This document shows positions 35,091-42,882 of a stretch of DNA of 46,360 nucleotides, in pieces. This DNA is from Flavobacterium sp. (GTDB lineage Bacteria; Bacteroidota; Bacteroidia; Flavobacteriales; Flavobacteriaceae). Position 1 is the stretch's first letter. Each line of letters starts with the position of its first letter. Where the stretch lies: positions 1 through 46,360 of the forward strand of contig JASLDM010000112.1 of NCBI GenBank assembly GCA_030151565.1, read 5' to 3'. The position numbers and the translations under genes were made by a program. The notes under the pieces are model-generated. The model was not told the origin of the DNA. It saw only the letters and a program-made list of their open reading frames with translations, and did no database searches.

Positions 35091-35111
35091 TGTTAGCTAT
35101 GTCCCGAAAAA

Positions 35112-35762
35112 CTAAGCTTCTTCGAAATTGCTTACAAAATAACTTTCTAAACGCTCAAAATCAGTTGGTAAAAAAGGTTCAAGAGCACCATCATGAACCA
35201 AATACATTTTTTTACACATCCCTTTTAAGGTGTCCAATAAATGGGATGAAACAAAAACAATACACGATTCCGCTAGTACTTTCATATACCTAATCAACTT
35301 CAAATTAGATTCTATATCCAACCCATTAAAAGGTTCGTCAAAAATATAAAAAACATATTCCCCTTGCAAAGCTGCATTCAGATAAGCTTTCTTGCGCATA
35401 CCCGTAGAAAAACCCTTTAAAAGTTGGTCACCGGGAACATCAAAAAAAGAGCCTTTCGCATTACTTGGGTTCAGCCCTAATAACTGAGCATAAAAGGAAT
35501 TAAATTCAACCGTAGTCAGCTCATCATACAACACAGGCTCCGTAGGACACCAAAATATCCGATTAGAGATCACTTTTTCTCCATCAAATAAAACATGCCC
35601 CTCAAACGACTCTAATCCAGAAATGCATTTAAAAAGACTTGTTTTCCCCGCACCATTCTTGCCGACAATACCATAAATTCCCGGACTATTAATTTCTATG
35701 GAGAGCCCTCGAAGCACAACTGCTGCACCATACTTCTTTTCAACTATTTCAATATTTAACAT
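35112..35762 (-). CDS. ABC transporter ATP-binding protein (Q-loop variant)
   Basis: A 216-residue ABC ATPase. Walker A is GKNGAGKT (34-41), the signature is FSTGMRKK (118-125, replacing LSGGQ as in many ABC-2 exporters), Walker B is YIFDEPFNGLD (near 139-149), and the H-loop His173 is in FVSSHLL. The Q-loop glutamine is absent: that position reads WCPTEPVLYDELT, Thr74 in place of Gln. The gene is directly downstream of a membrane protein and is presumably its motor. Substrate unknown. Confidence 0.88.
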   Translation of the reverse strand: MLNIEIVEKKYGAAVVLRGLSIEINSPGIYGIVGKNGAGKTSLFKCISGLESFEGHVLFDGEKVISNRIFWCPTEPVLYDELTTVEFNSFYAQLLGLNPSNAKGSFFDVPGDQLLKGFSTGMRKKAYLNAALQGEYVFYIFDEPFNGLDIESNLKLIRYMKVLAESCIVFVSSHLLDTLKGMCKKMYLVHDGALEPFLPTDFERLESYFVSNFEEA

Positions 35763-35808
35763 TGTAATTCATTTATTTTTTTGAGCGCGCTATAATAAAA
35801 TAGAGGCA

Positions 35809-36633
35809 TTAATAAAATTGACCCATAAAAAACACCAAAACGAGTTGTTGTATCAGTGAGGATTTAAAAAACATATATTTTAAACACGTAGTATCAACCA
35901 CAAACAGAATGCTAATAAAAAACCATAAAAGCAGCTGCCATTCCATGAGTAAGAGTAGTACTAAAGCAAGTGGAAAGGCAAACAACATATAATTTAATAC
36001 ATCTGTTTTAATTTGATTATTTAAATACGCAGCACCCCGAAGTTGACTCAAACGCACATGAAGCAGCTCTTCTTTACGAAAGGAAATCAACATAGGCACT
36101 AAACTCGTTACCGCAATAGTACCTAATAAAATATTCTCATTCTGATATTTTCTCCCAATAAAAACTAGCATTAAAGATATCGGTAGCATCAAAAAGGCAA
36201 AGCTATTTTTTCTAAAAAAAACATGCCACATTGGATTTTCTAAGGAAAAAGGCAGCTTAAATACCCTCCAGGAAATTCGTGGTAAAAAAGGCTCGGCAAC
36301 TACCGCAACGCTAAACACCATAAACAGCAGCCCGCTTTGATATAGTAAAGACAAAACCAAGTAAGGCAACAGATATATCAAATACTCCAGCATCAGCAAA
36401 GCTCTAAACTTAGGAGATTGTTGCAATAAAGAAAGGTCATTGCGCTTTAGATGATACCCAACCACCTCGATAAGCCCCAAATACAACAAAAAAGACAAGT
36501 TTTCGAAATCTAAAAATACAAGGTAGAAAAAAGCAAAATAGCCTATAAGAAACAAACCTATAGCAACAGGATCTTTAGCCGGTAAAAATTTACGAAGGCG
36601 AATTAAAACTAAAATGTATACCAGATTTATCAC
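35809..36633 (-). CDS. ABC transporter membrane protein, probably frameshifted at 3' end
   Basis: A 274-residue protein with about eight hydrophobic segments and no recognised family signature; it is likely the permease for the adjacent ATPase. The intact frame ends ...LVLVFFMGQFY at 35809. In the -1 frame the sequence continues GSILLMPLFYYSALKKINEL and then QC, completing the last membrane helix with a basic tail, and its TAA (35756-35758) overlaps the ATPase ATG (35760-35762). The switch is at a run of six T (35827-35832 on the minus strand); a seventh T would restore a 292-residue protein. Either an indel in a homopolymer, phase variation, programmed slippage or assembly error explains it. 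Confidence 0.75.
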   Translation of the reverse strand: MINLVYILVLIRLRKFLPAKDPVAIGLFLIGYFAFFYLVFLDFENLSFLLYLGLIEVVGYHLKRNDLSLLQQSPKFRALLMLEYLIYLLPYLVLSLLYQSGLLFMVFSVAVVAEPFLPRISWRVFKLPFSLENPMWHVFFRKNSFAFLMLPISLMLVFIGRKYQNENILLGTIAVTSLVPMLISFRKEELLHVRLSQLRGAAYLNNQIKTDVLNYMLFAFPLALVLLLLMEWQLLLWFFISILFVVDTTCLKYMFFKSSLIQQLVLVFFMGQFY

Positions 36634-36828
36634 AATTTTGAATGTTCAATATAACAAGCACAAAGTACTCATTATATAGCACGCTGTGCTAAAAAAAAGC
36701 AGAACAAGTATAAAAAAGAAACTTAAAGCAAGCTAGTTTTTAATCTATCTAAATAGACAAGACTGCAAAGCAAAACTTAACACATTAAAAAACAATGAAT
36801 TATATTTAATAAATAAAAAAACCAATAA

Positions 36829-36836
36829 TATCTTTG
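36829..36836 (+). promoter_or_regulatory. -7 element TATCTTTG upstream of the repeat lipoprotein
   Basis: An exact TAnnTTTG match 56 bp before ATG 36893, embedded in the dyad AACCAA(8 nt)TTGGTT (about 36820-36839). No -33 TTG. The dyad may be an operator or leader hairpin. Confidence 0.45.
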
Positions 36837-36892
36837 GTTATTAGATTATCTTATTTATTTTTGGTCTAAATAAATTATAACAATATTCTATT

Positions 36893-38071
36893 ATGAAAAT
36901 CACAAAACTAATCGCGTTAATCGGCTTCATTAGCGTTTTTGCAATGAGTTGTACAAACGATGACAATTCAGATCCAATTTTAAAAGAACAAGATCAAAAA
37001 GAATTAGCAGCCAAATTCAAAGCAATAGGAGAATATCAATTTCCACATGCTGGAACTGCAATGCCTTTTACTTTCACGGAAACCACATTTAGTTCAGAAA
37101 GTCCAACAGTAGGTCAAGAAGCAAGCATATCTACATTAATTAAGTTATTTCAAAACTCAGAAGGAGTATTTCGAGCAGTTTTGAAAGAAAAAGACGGGAG
37201 GTTTTCAGCTTTATTCTTAAGAAATATCAATGACAATAGTATGGAAATAAATATTGATAAGACTTTTGAACAAACGAACTTCAAAACAGAAAAAGAAGCA
37301 ATAGAAGTGGTTTATCCAAATCCGAAAGCTTCCATGACAAATCACGATTCAGGCCAATTTGGATGGTTAAAAATCTTAAAGAAAACAACCTCAAACGAAG
37401 CAATAAATCTACCTGTAAACGGAAAATACGTGTTTGATGCTACTGCAATGGGAGGCGGTGTATACAGCTATACTTTTAATAATGAAAAAGTAACCTTTGA
37501 CTCAGGTGAGCCATATGAAATGAAAATAGAAAAGTACAATAGCACAAGCAAAAGAATTTTAGCATCAGGTTTGGCAGATAAAACAGGTACATACTACGTC
37601 ATTCATTTGACTGATATAACGCCTACAAAAGTCAAAATAGGACGAGAAACCAAAGAAACATTACAAGAAGCCGAAGTAGCCTTTAACAGCTCTACAGAAT
37701 TCAACAAATATTCAGAATACATTAAAGAAGTTGAAGTGCCTACAATAAATTTACCTGTATCAGGAAAATATTCATTTGACGCTACTGCTATGGGTGGAGG
37801 AATATACAGTTATACATTTGAAAATGGAATAGTTTCTTTTGACGCAGGAGCCCCATATGATATGAAAGTTTTGAAATATCATAGTGACACACAAAGAATT
37901 CTAGCAGAAGGATTAGGTGAAAAAGCAGGCAGCTATTATGTAATTCATTTAAAAGACATTACTCCAACAAAAGTTAAAATTGGAAGAGAAACTAAAGAAA
38001 CAAAACAGGAGGCTGAAACCGCATTAATAAGCTCAGATGTTTTTAATAAATATTCTGAATATTCAAAATAA
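36893..38071 (+). CDS. Lipoprotein with two tandem repeat domains, unknown family
   Basis: A 392-residue lipoprotein (lipobox FAMSCT, Cys20). After an N-terminal region (about 25-165), two homologous units of about 108 residues follow: 171-278 and 285-392. Shared blocks are INLPV-GKY-FDATAMGGG-YSYTF, a RILA-GL segment, YYVIHL-DITPTKVKIGRETKET and the end FNKYSEY. The period is 114 residues (342 bp). I do not recognise a family. The anchor and the repeats suggest a surface or periplasmic binding role, but no substrate is implied. It stands alone between a -7 element and a terminator; the next gene is DUF4421-like. Confidence 0.83.
   Translation: MKITKLIALIGFISVFAMSCTNDDNSDPILKEQDQKELAAKFKAIGEYQFPHAGTAMPFTFTETTFSSESPTVGQEASISTLIKLFQNSEGVFRAVLKEKDGRFSALFLRNINDNSMEINIDKTFEQTNFKTEKEAIEVVYPNPKASMTNHDSGQFGWLKILKKTTSNEAINLPVNGKYVFDATAMGGGVYSYTFNNEKVTFDSGEPYEMKIEKYNSTSKRILASGLADKTGTYYVIHLTDITPTKVKIGRETKETLQEAEVAFNSSTEFNKYSEYIKEVEVPTINLPVSGKYSFDATAMGGGIYSYTFENGIVSFDAGAPYDMKVLKYHSDTQRILAEGLGEKAGSYYVIHLKDITPTKVKIGRETKETKQEAETALISSDVFNKYSEYSK
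37403..38068 (+). repeat. Tandem 342-bp intragenic duplication (two units)
   Basis: Unit 1 begins at 37403 and unit 2 at 37745, both in the lipoprotein. The encoded units share most residues; identity is high in the first 20 and in the ITPTKVKIGRETKET block but DNA is diverged at third positions, so the duplication is not recent. Confidence 0.85.
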
Positions 38072-38157
38072 AAAAACTACTTATGATATCGAGGATATCA
38101 AAAAAAACAACATCCCAATCTTACCAAAAAACTTTATTTTAAATTGTTAGTTTCAAG

Positions 38158-38190
38158 AAAACCGGTTATTCGTTTGAGTGCCGGTTTTTT
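38158..38190 (+). terminator. Intrinsic terminator of the repeat lipoprotein
   Basis: Stem AAAACCGG (38158-38165) with CCGGTTTT (38181-38188), inner pairing TATTC/GAGTG with wobbles, then a T-run. It lies about 90 bp after the stop. Confidence 0.8.
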
Positions 38191-38334
38191 TAAATTCATT
38201 TACATTTTACCGATGCATTTAGAAAGATTATAAAAAAGCACATATACCTTGATAAATAACTTACTTTTACAAAAAACAATTACGATAAAGCTTTACGAAT
38301 CATAGTAAACAAAAAACATATTAACTCCTAGATT

Positions 38335-39327
38335 TTGAATAAAACGAACCCTAAAAACCTACTATTCATAAGTCTTGGATTTATAACAACGAGTATTTAT
38401 GCTCAAATCGACACTACATATATTGCTCCTTACAAGCAGCAATATGCAGCAAAAATATATTTTGAAAAGAATTTCTTTACATTAAATTACCAAGAAAAAA
38501 CGGATAAGATACAATCCTTTGAGCCTAATTCCCCTATACTTATCGGCTTAGGGTTTTCATGGAAAAACTCATCTTTAAACTACAGTTATAGTTTTGACTT
38601 TATGACTGATAAAACTAAAGGTTATTCAAAATCAAGAAGTTTACAATACCATCACTATGGTGAACACTTTATTCTAGATTTATATGCTCTAAAAAGTCAA
38701 GGGTTTTATCAAGAAAACAAAGACACATCAATTGCACTATTTCCTGAATTAAGTACAAGGCTCTACGGGGTATTTGGTCAATATGTCTTCAACCATCAAC
38801 ATTTTTCCTTTGGAGCCGCTTTTAATCAAAACAAAAGACAATTACAATCGGCAGGAAGTTGGCTAATTGGCATAAACGTTTATACCGCTAATATAAATAA
38901 CGCCCCTGAGAATTATAACACAAAAGCCCAACGAAGTTTTCTCATAGGCCCCAACGGAGGATATGCTTATACGTGGGTTATAAACTCATTTTGGTTTATC
39001 TCTGGAACCGCTACTTTTGGATTGAATGGGGTATTTCAAAACCAAGATGAAGAAAAAATGCAAAAAATTACGATCAGCCCTCTAGCGTTTACGCGTTTTT
39101 CGGTTGGATATAATGCCGAACAGTGGACCTTAAATTTAACAGCAATAAAAAACAGCTTTTTTACATCAACTAGTGAAAACATCACATACACTATGCACCC
39201 TGGAAACATACAATTAAACTTCATTTACAGATTCTCTTTAAAAAAAGAAATCTCCTTTTTAAAAGGAGATTTGAACTTTTCGAGATTCAGAAACAACAAT
39301 CAAATTGAGTCTAAGAAGACACTTTAA
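38335..39327 (+). CDS. DUF4421-like secreted protein
   Basis: A 330-residue protein starting with TTG (38335); no ATG precedes the signal peptide (NPKNLLFISLGFITTSIYAQ), and the first internal ATG is near residue 91, so TTG is the likely start. The mature part is beta-rich (FLIGPNGGYAYTWVINSFWFISGTA in part; LAFTRFSVGYNAEQWTLNL; a final strand IQLNFIYRFSL) and resembles DUF4421, a predicted outer-membrane barrel of unknown function in Bacteroidota. Assignment is from memory of the pattern. Its 3' end overlaps the convergent dgt gene by 17 bp. Confidence 0.72.
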   Translation: MNKTNPKNLLFISLGFITTSIYAQIDTTYIAPYKQQYAAKIYFEKNFFTLNYQEKTDKIQSFEPNSPILIGLGFSWKNSSLNYSYSFDFMTDKTKGYSKSRSLQYHHYGEHFILDLYALKSQGFYQENKDTSIALFPELSTRLYGVFGQYVFNHQHFSFGAAFNQNKRQLQSAGSWLIGINVYTANINNAPENYNTKAQRSFLIGPNGGYAYTWVINSFWFISGTATFGLNGVFQNQDEEKMQKITISPLAFTRFSVGYNAEQWTLNLTAIKNSFFTSTSENITYTMHPGNIQLNFIYRFSLKKEISFLKGDLNFSRFRNNNQIESKKTL

Positions 39328-40651
39328 TTGTTCTATATAATTCCAAAGCTTTTCCATCAGTTAACATTGAAACAAAATGACAAATATTCATTAAGCGGTC
39401 ATAAAGACTCTCTGTTTCAATTTGATATTTTTCAGGAAGTAATTTTAAGATTAATGAATCATAGTGCGTTTCTTCTCCATGATAATGATTATTATAAGCT
39501 GTACAAAAATGCTCCAAAAGCGTGTGAATGACCTGATAGCCTATAACCTCTTTCTCAATAACTTCTTTACCTTGATACACGTTATTTATGCTCACAGCTA
39601 TAACATCTTTCATCTGAGCTACAAAACTACATTTCTCCGTTAAAGCATACGGATAATCTCCCGCAAGAATACGAGCTTCATTCTCCACAAATACACGGGT
39701 AACATCTTGGATTAAACTTCCAATTGCTAAAGCACGTAAATAACTTACTCTATCTTCTTTAGATGATAATTGCGCATATTTTTGAGAATTGATACTTTTC
39801 TGTACAATCTTAATCAAAAATTCAAGAGCATGTTCTTCTGGAATCCAACCTAGATTAATCCCATCTTCAAAATCAATTATTGTATAACAAATATCATCTG
39901 CTGCCTCGACTAAATAAGCTAAAGGATGTCTATAAAAAGCCGTTTCAACACGATCTTTCATTAACAACCCCAATTCAGAAGCCACATCAATAAAAGCTTC
40001 TTTATCACCTTGAAAAAAGCCATATTTTTTATCACAAACATCTCGTGTCGGTTTTTTAGGTAAACTTTCTTTTGGGTACTTCATAAAAGCGCCTAAAGTA
40101 GCATAAGAAATACGTAAACCGCCCTCCATTCCTGGTCGAGATTTCGTTAACAACGAAAAGCCATTTGCATTACCTTCAAAATCGATTAAATCTTGCCATT
40201 CCTTGTCCGAAAGCCCTTCACGAAACTCTAGTCCCTTTCCTCTACTAAAGAAGTCTCCAATTGCATTTTCTCCTGAGTGTCCAAATGGAGGATTGCCAAT
40301 GTCATGTGCTAAAGACGCAGCAGCTACAATAGCTCCAAAATCATTTACAGTATACCCTAAATCCTCAGCGAGATAAGGATACTTTTGAAGTATTTCTGAA
40401 CCAACTAAACGCCCTAATGATCGGCCAACAACAGAAACCTCTAAACTATGCGTCAGACGTGTATGCACAAAGTCTGTTTTAGACAATGGAATTACCTGAG
40501 TTTTATCTTGTAGGCTTCTAAATGCAGAGGAGAATATGATACGATCATAATCTACCTCAAACCCTATACGAGTTTCACTTTCGTCTTTTCTATTTCTTAC
40601 AAATGTATCACCGTGCTTCTTTAAAGACAGCAATCGTTCCCATTTCATCAT
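39311..40651 (-). CDS. dgt: Deoxyguanosinetriphosphate triphosphohydrolase
   Basis: A 446-residue HD-domain dNTPase cleaving dGTP to deoxyguanosine and tripolyphosphate. It has MKWERLLSLKKHGD at the N terminus, SSAFRSLQDKTQV, THSLEVSVVGRSLG, the metal motif LAHDIGNPPFGHSGE (His116-Asp117) and YLVEAADDICYTIIDFEDG. This layout is typical of Dgt. It removes dGTP and so balances pools opposite to the ribonucleotide reductase encoded 2.2 kb downstream on the same strand. The start is ATG 40651 (two adjacent ATGs). Confidence 0.95.
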   Translation of the reverse strand: MMKWERLLSLKKHGDTFVRNRKDESETRIGFEVDYDRIIFSSAFRSLQDKTQVIPLSKTDFVHTRLTHSLEVSVVGRSLGRLVGSEILQKYPYLAEDLGYTVNDFGAIVAAASLAHDIGNPPFGHSGENAIGDFFSRGKGLEFREGLSDKEWQDLIDFEGNANGFSLLTKSRPGMEGGLRISYATLGAFMKYPKESLPKKPTRDVCDKKYGFFQGDKEAFIDVASELGLLMKDRVETAFYRHPLAYLVEAADDICYTIIDFEDGINLGWIPEEHALEFLIKIVQKSINSQKYAQLSSKEDRVSYLRALAIGSLIQDVTRVFVENEARILAGDYPYALTEKCSFVAQMKDVIAVSINNVYQGKEVIEKEVIGYQVIHTLLEHFCTAYNNHYHGEETHYDSLILKLLPEKYQIETESLYDRLMNICHFVSMLTDGKALELYRTIKVSS

Positions 40652-40684
40652 ATTCTTAACTAATCACTTTAAAAGTGCTTTAAA

Positions 40685-41398
40685 TTATTTATCTGTAGAT
40701 ACCAAAGCCAATTGACTTTGAATAATATTATTTTTTACCGCTTTAAAAAGGTGGTTTTTAGCTTCAGCAAACGTTACATCATAAATCCTTTCAAATGCTC
40801 GATATTCTTCAGGATACTTTGCGATCATTTTATCATAATAAGCATCCAGAACATCATTACTAGGAGCTGTATATTCCAAATGCAGTTCAAAACGACGTAC
40901 CAAAGCTTCATCAATCATTTGAATCTGATTTGTAGCCGCTATTAAAATCGATTTCTGAGGAAAATTATCAATGAGCTGTAAAATAGCATTGACTACCCGC
41001 TTCATCTCACTATTGTCTTTATTATCGTAGTCTCGTATCTGTCCAAGTGAATCAAACTCATCAAAAAACAATACAGCGCTTTCATATTGAATTTCCTTAA
41101 AAAGTCCTTCTATATTTTTTGCCGTTTCCCCTAATTTTGATGAGACAATTGTAGCTAAATTCACTATGATTAACTTCATATTTAAATGCCTAGCTATTGC
41201 CTTAGCAGTCATTGTTTTTCCACAACCTGTCTTTCCAAATAAAAGAATTTTATTCGAAACAGGAAGTTCATACTTTGTCAAGATTTCTCGAAATTGATAT
41301 TCTTTTAAAAACTGGGCTATTTGATCAGCTACAGTAGGATTAAAAACCACTTCGTCCAAAGTCACTTGACTTCTATCAATATAAAATAAGGCACTCAT
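40685..41398 (-). CDS. AAA-family ATPase, single domain
   Basis: A 237-residue cytoplasmic AAA ATPase with one domain. Walker A GKTGCGKT (55-62), Walker B LFFDEFDSL (110-118), sensor-1-like AATN, and an arginine pair in EALVRRFEL. The N-terminal 45 residues are short, with no substrate domain, resembling SpoVK-type/ATP-dependent protease-like ATPases. It is followed by dgt after 33 bp. Function unknown; a chaperone or remodelling role is possible. Confidence 0.82.
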   Translation of the reverse strand: MSALFYIDRSQVTLDEVVFNPTVADQIAQFLKEYQFREILTKYELPVSNKILLFGKTGCGKTMTAKAIARHLNMKLIIVNLATIVSSKLGETAKNIEGLFKEIQYESAVLFFDEFDSLGQIRDYDNKDNSEMKRVVNAILQLIDNFPQKSILIAATNQIQMIDEALVRRFELHLEYTAPSNDVLDAYYDKMIAKYPEEYRAFERIYDVTFAEAKNHLFKAVKNNIIQSQLALVSTDK

Positions 41399-41433
41399 TA
41401 CTTATAAATACAATTTCATTATAAACATAAAAA

Positions 41434-41441
41434 CAAATATA
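41434..41441 (-). promoter_or_regulatory. -7 element TATATTTG of the AAA gene
   Basis: An exact TAnnTTTG match on the minus strand, 35 bp before the ATG at 41398. No -33 TTG at standard spacing. Confidence 0.5.
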
Positions 41442-41517
41442 CTTCTAAAATACGCAGCTCTAAAATAGAGCTACTAAAACTCTATTTCTTTTTTTCTAAA
41501 CTAAATAATGCGTAAAC

Positions 41518-41546
41518 AAAAAACCACAACCAAAAAGGTCGCGGTT
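41518..41546 (-). terminator. Terminator after the 74-aa gene
   Basis: AACCACAACC (41522-41531) pairs with GGTCGCGGTT (41537-41546) over ten pairs including two G-U pairs, loop of five A. On the minus strand T-run follows (41518-41523). Confidence 0.75.
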
Positions 41547-41572
41547 GATTATTTATTCTAGTAAATATTCAC

Positions 41573-41797
41573 TTATTCTTCTCCTGCTAAGAAGAATTTC
41601 ATAGATTTTTTCGGATAAGCTTCAAGGCTTTTATCACTAGGATTTGCAATCACTGTTTTGATACTGATTTTATCGCCTAGTTTAAAATTTGATTCGGTAT
41701 ATTTATAATCCAATAAATAAGGACCACAAAAATAATTTCCATTCTCGTCTTTCTCAATAATACCTTGAAAAATCCCCTTTTTAGTTTCTTTTGCCAT
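41573..41797 (-). CDS. Conserved-looking small protein (74 aa), unknown
   Basis: A 74-residue soluble protein (MAKETKKGIFQGIIEKDENG at the start). It has an OB-fold-like strand pattern: GIFQGIIEKDENGNYFCGPY, then FKLGDKISIKTVIANPSD. A -7 element 20 bp upstream and a terminator downstream indicate an independent transcript. No family recognised. Confidence 0.7.
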   Translation of the reverse strand: MAKETKKGIFQGIIEKDENGNYFCGPYLLDYKYTESNFKLGDKISIKTVIANPSDKSLEAYPKKSMKFFLAGEE

Positions 41798-41816
41798 TTT
41801 AGGTAATTTTAAGTTG

Positions 41817-41824
41817 CAAAGATA
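41817..41824 (-). promoter_or_regulatory. -7 element TATCTTTG of the 74-aa gene
   Basis: The minus strand reads TATCTTTG 20 bp before ATG 41797. Confidence 0.55.
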
Positions 41825-41913
41825 CGAACTACGAAAGTATTTATCTTATAAAAAAACACAAGCTTAGATGCTAAGCTACTTTATTCTAATAAAGATCCGT
41901 ATTAATTACTAAG

Positions 41914-42828
41914 TTATCTGTTTACAACAATTCCCTTTGGATCATATCCATATTTATTCATTCCTATTGTTCCTCCTGCGAAAAGCAAATACAGGAAAAA
42001 TATAAAATTGATTGAAGGAATTAGTATCAATAACGCAAACCAGCCTGAAAGATTTACATCATGCAAACGCTTAATAACTTGTATTCCGTAAAAAAACAAA
42101 AAAACTGCACATAAAACGTACCCCATGGAAAACTCTGTTTTCGCTTGGATTATTGTTAGCCCTGGAAATAATAAAAAAATAGCTAAGAATAAAGATCTCC
42201 AGAAAAAAGTAGATCGACTAATACGCCCTGAAGGCTTCCAGAATATACTATATCGTTTTTGCTTCGGCTGACTATTTTGAGCATTAGTTGAGGACTCAGA
42301 ACTCTGTTGCTGATTTTTAAAATTATAAAAAACTTTATTTTCTAGTACTAGCTCTTTACGCACCGATCTCGAAGTATTGGTATTTGTAGCTATCAACGTA
42401 GCCTTAAAATAAGGTTCATTATAATTATTAATCTTCAATCTAGCATTATTTCTCGAGGATACATCTAGATTAAATGGTTGTAAAACTACATGATCTGCAT
42501 GAGATATGTTCCAAGAAAACTCTAATTCATCTCCACTATAAAACAACAATTGATCTACTTGAAAAGAAAATATAACTGGATCTTCGCGGTCATAATATTC
42601 TCGTGAACTTTGCTCAGATGTTCTTCGCTGCACACGGTCATATTCATTACGACTATTTACATCCGACAATACTTCGTAAGCCTGTTGTATTTGTTTAAAT
42701 AAATTTTCAAAATAAGGGTCACCCCCATTCACATCTGGATGAAATTTTTTAGACAGCTTTCGATACGCTTTCTTAATCTCATCAGAAGTAGCTGTAGATT
42801 CAACCCCTAAAACTTGATAATAATTCAT
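41914..42828 (-). CDS. J-domain protein fused to a C-terminal DUF805 membrane domain
   Basis: A 304-residue protein with three parts. Residues 1-66 form a J domain with HPD at 30-32. Residues 83-165 are a beta-rich, Ig-like segment (FSFQVDQLLFYSGDELEFSW). Residues 195-304 are DUF805: SGRISRSTFFWRS, about four membrane helices and the hallmark IKRLHDVNLSGWF and GTIGMNKYGYDPKG. The J domain would recruit DnaK to a membrane substrate. It follows nrdA by 54 bp, but a hairpin with seven T lies between, so it may have a separate transcript. An unusual fusion. Confidence 0.88.
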   Translation of the reverse strand: MNYYQVLGVESTATSDEIKKAYRKLSKKFHPDVNGGDPYFENLFKQIQQAYEVLSDVNSRNEYDRVQRRTSEQSSREYYDREDPVIFSFQVDQLLFYSGDELEFSWNISHADHVVLQPFNLDVSSRNNARLKINNYNEPYFKATLIATNTNTSRSVRKELVLENKVFYNFKNQQQSSESSTNAQNSQPKQKRYSIFWKPSGRISRSTFFWRSLFLAIFLLFPGLTIIQAKTEFSMGYVLCAVFLFFYGIQVIKRLHDVNLSGWFALLILIPSINFIFFLYLLFAGGTIGMNKYGYDPKGIVVNR

Positions 42829-42829
42829 T

Positions 42830-42872
42830 AAAAAAAGGTGTTTTCAGTATAAGAAAATCCCATACTGAAAAC
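42830..42872 (-). terminator. Terminator-like hairpin between nrdA and the J-domain gene
   Basis: GTTTTCAGTAT (42840-42850) pairs with ATACTGAAAAC (42862-42872), loop of 11. On the minus strand a run of seven T (42830-42836) follows, ending one base before the J-domain ATG (42826-42828). Confidence 0.7.
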
Positions 42873-42882
42873 ATTTTATATA

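Noticed and set aside
36634..36892. 259-bp gap searched for a small gene or RNA
   Set aside because: Only a 16-codon frame and a 5-bp hairpin (AGCAC/GTGCT near 36680) are visible; not enough to call a feature besides the -7 element near 36829.
38072..38334. 263-bp gap after the repeat lipoprotein
   Set aside because: Holds only the terminator at 38158-38190; no frame or other structure supported.
40685..41398. AAA ATPase as part of an anti-phage or toxin system
   Set aside because: No nuclease, protease or membrane effector lies nearby; neighbours are dgt and small housekeeping-like genes.
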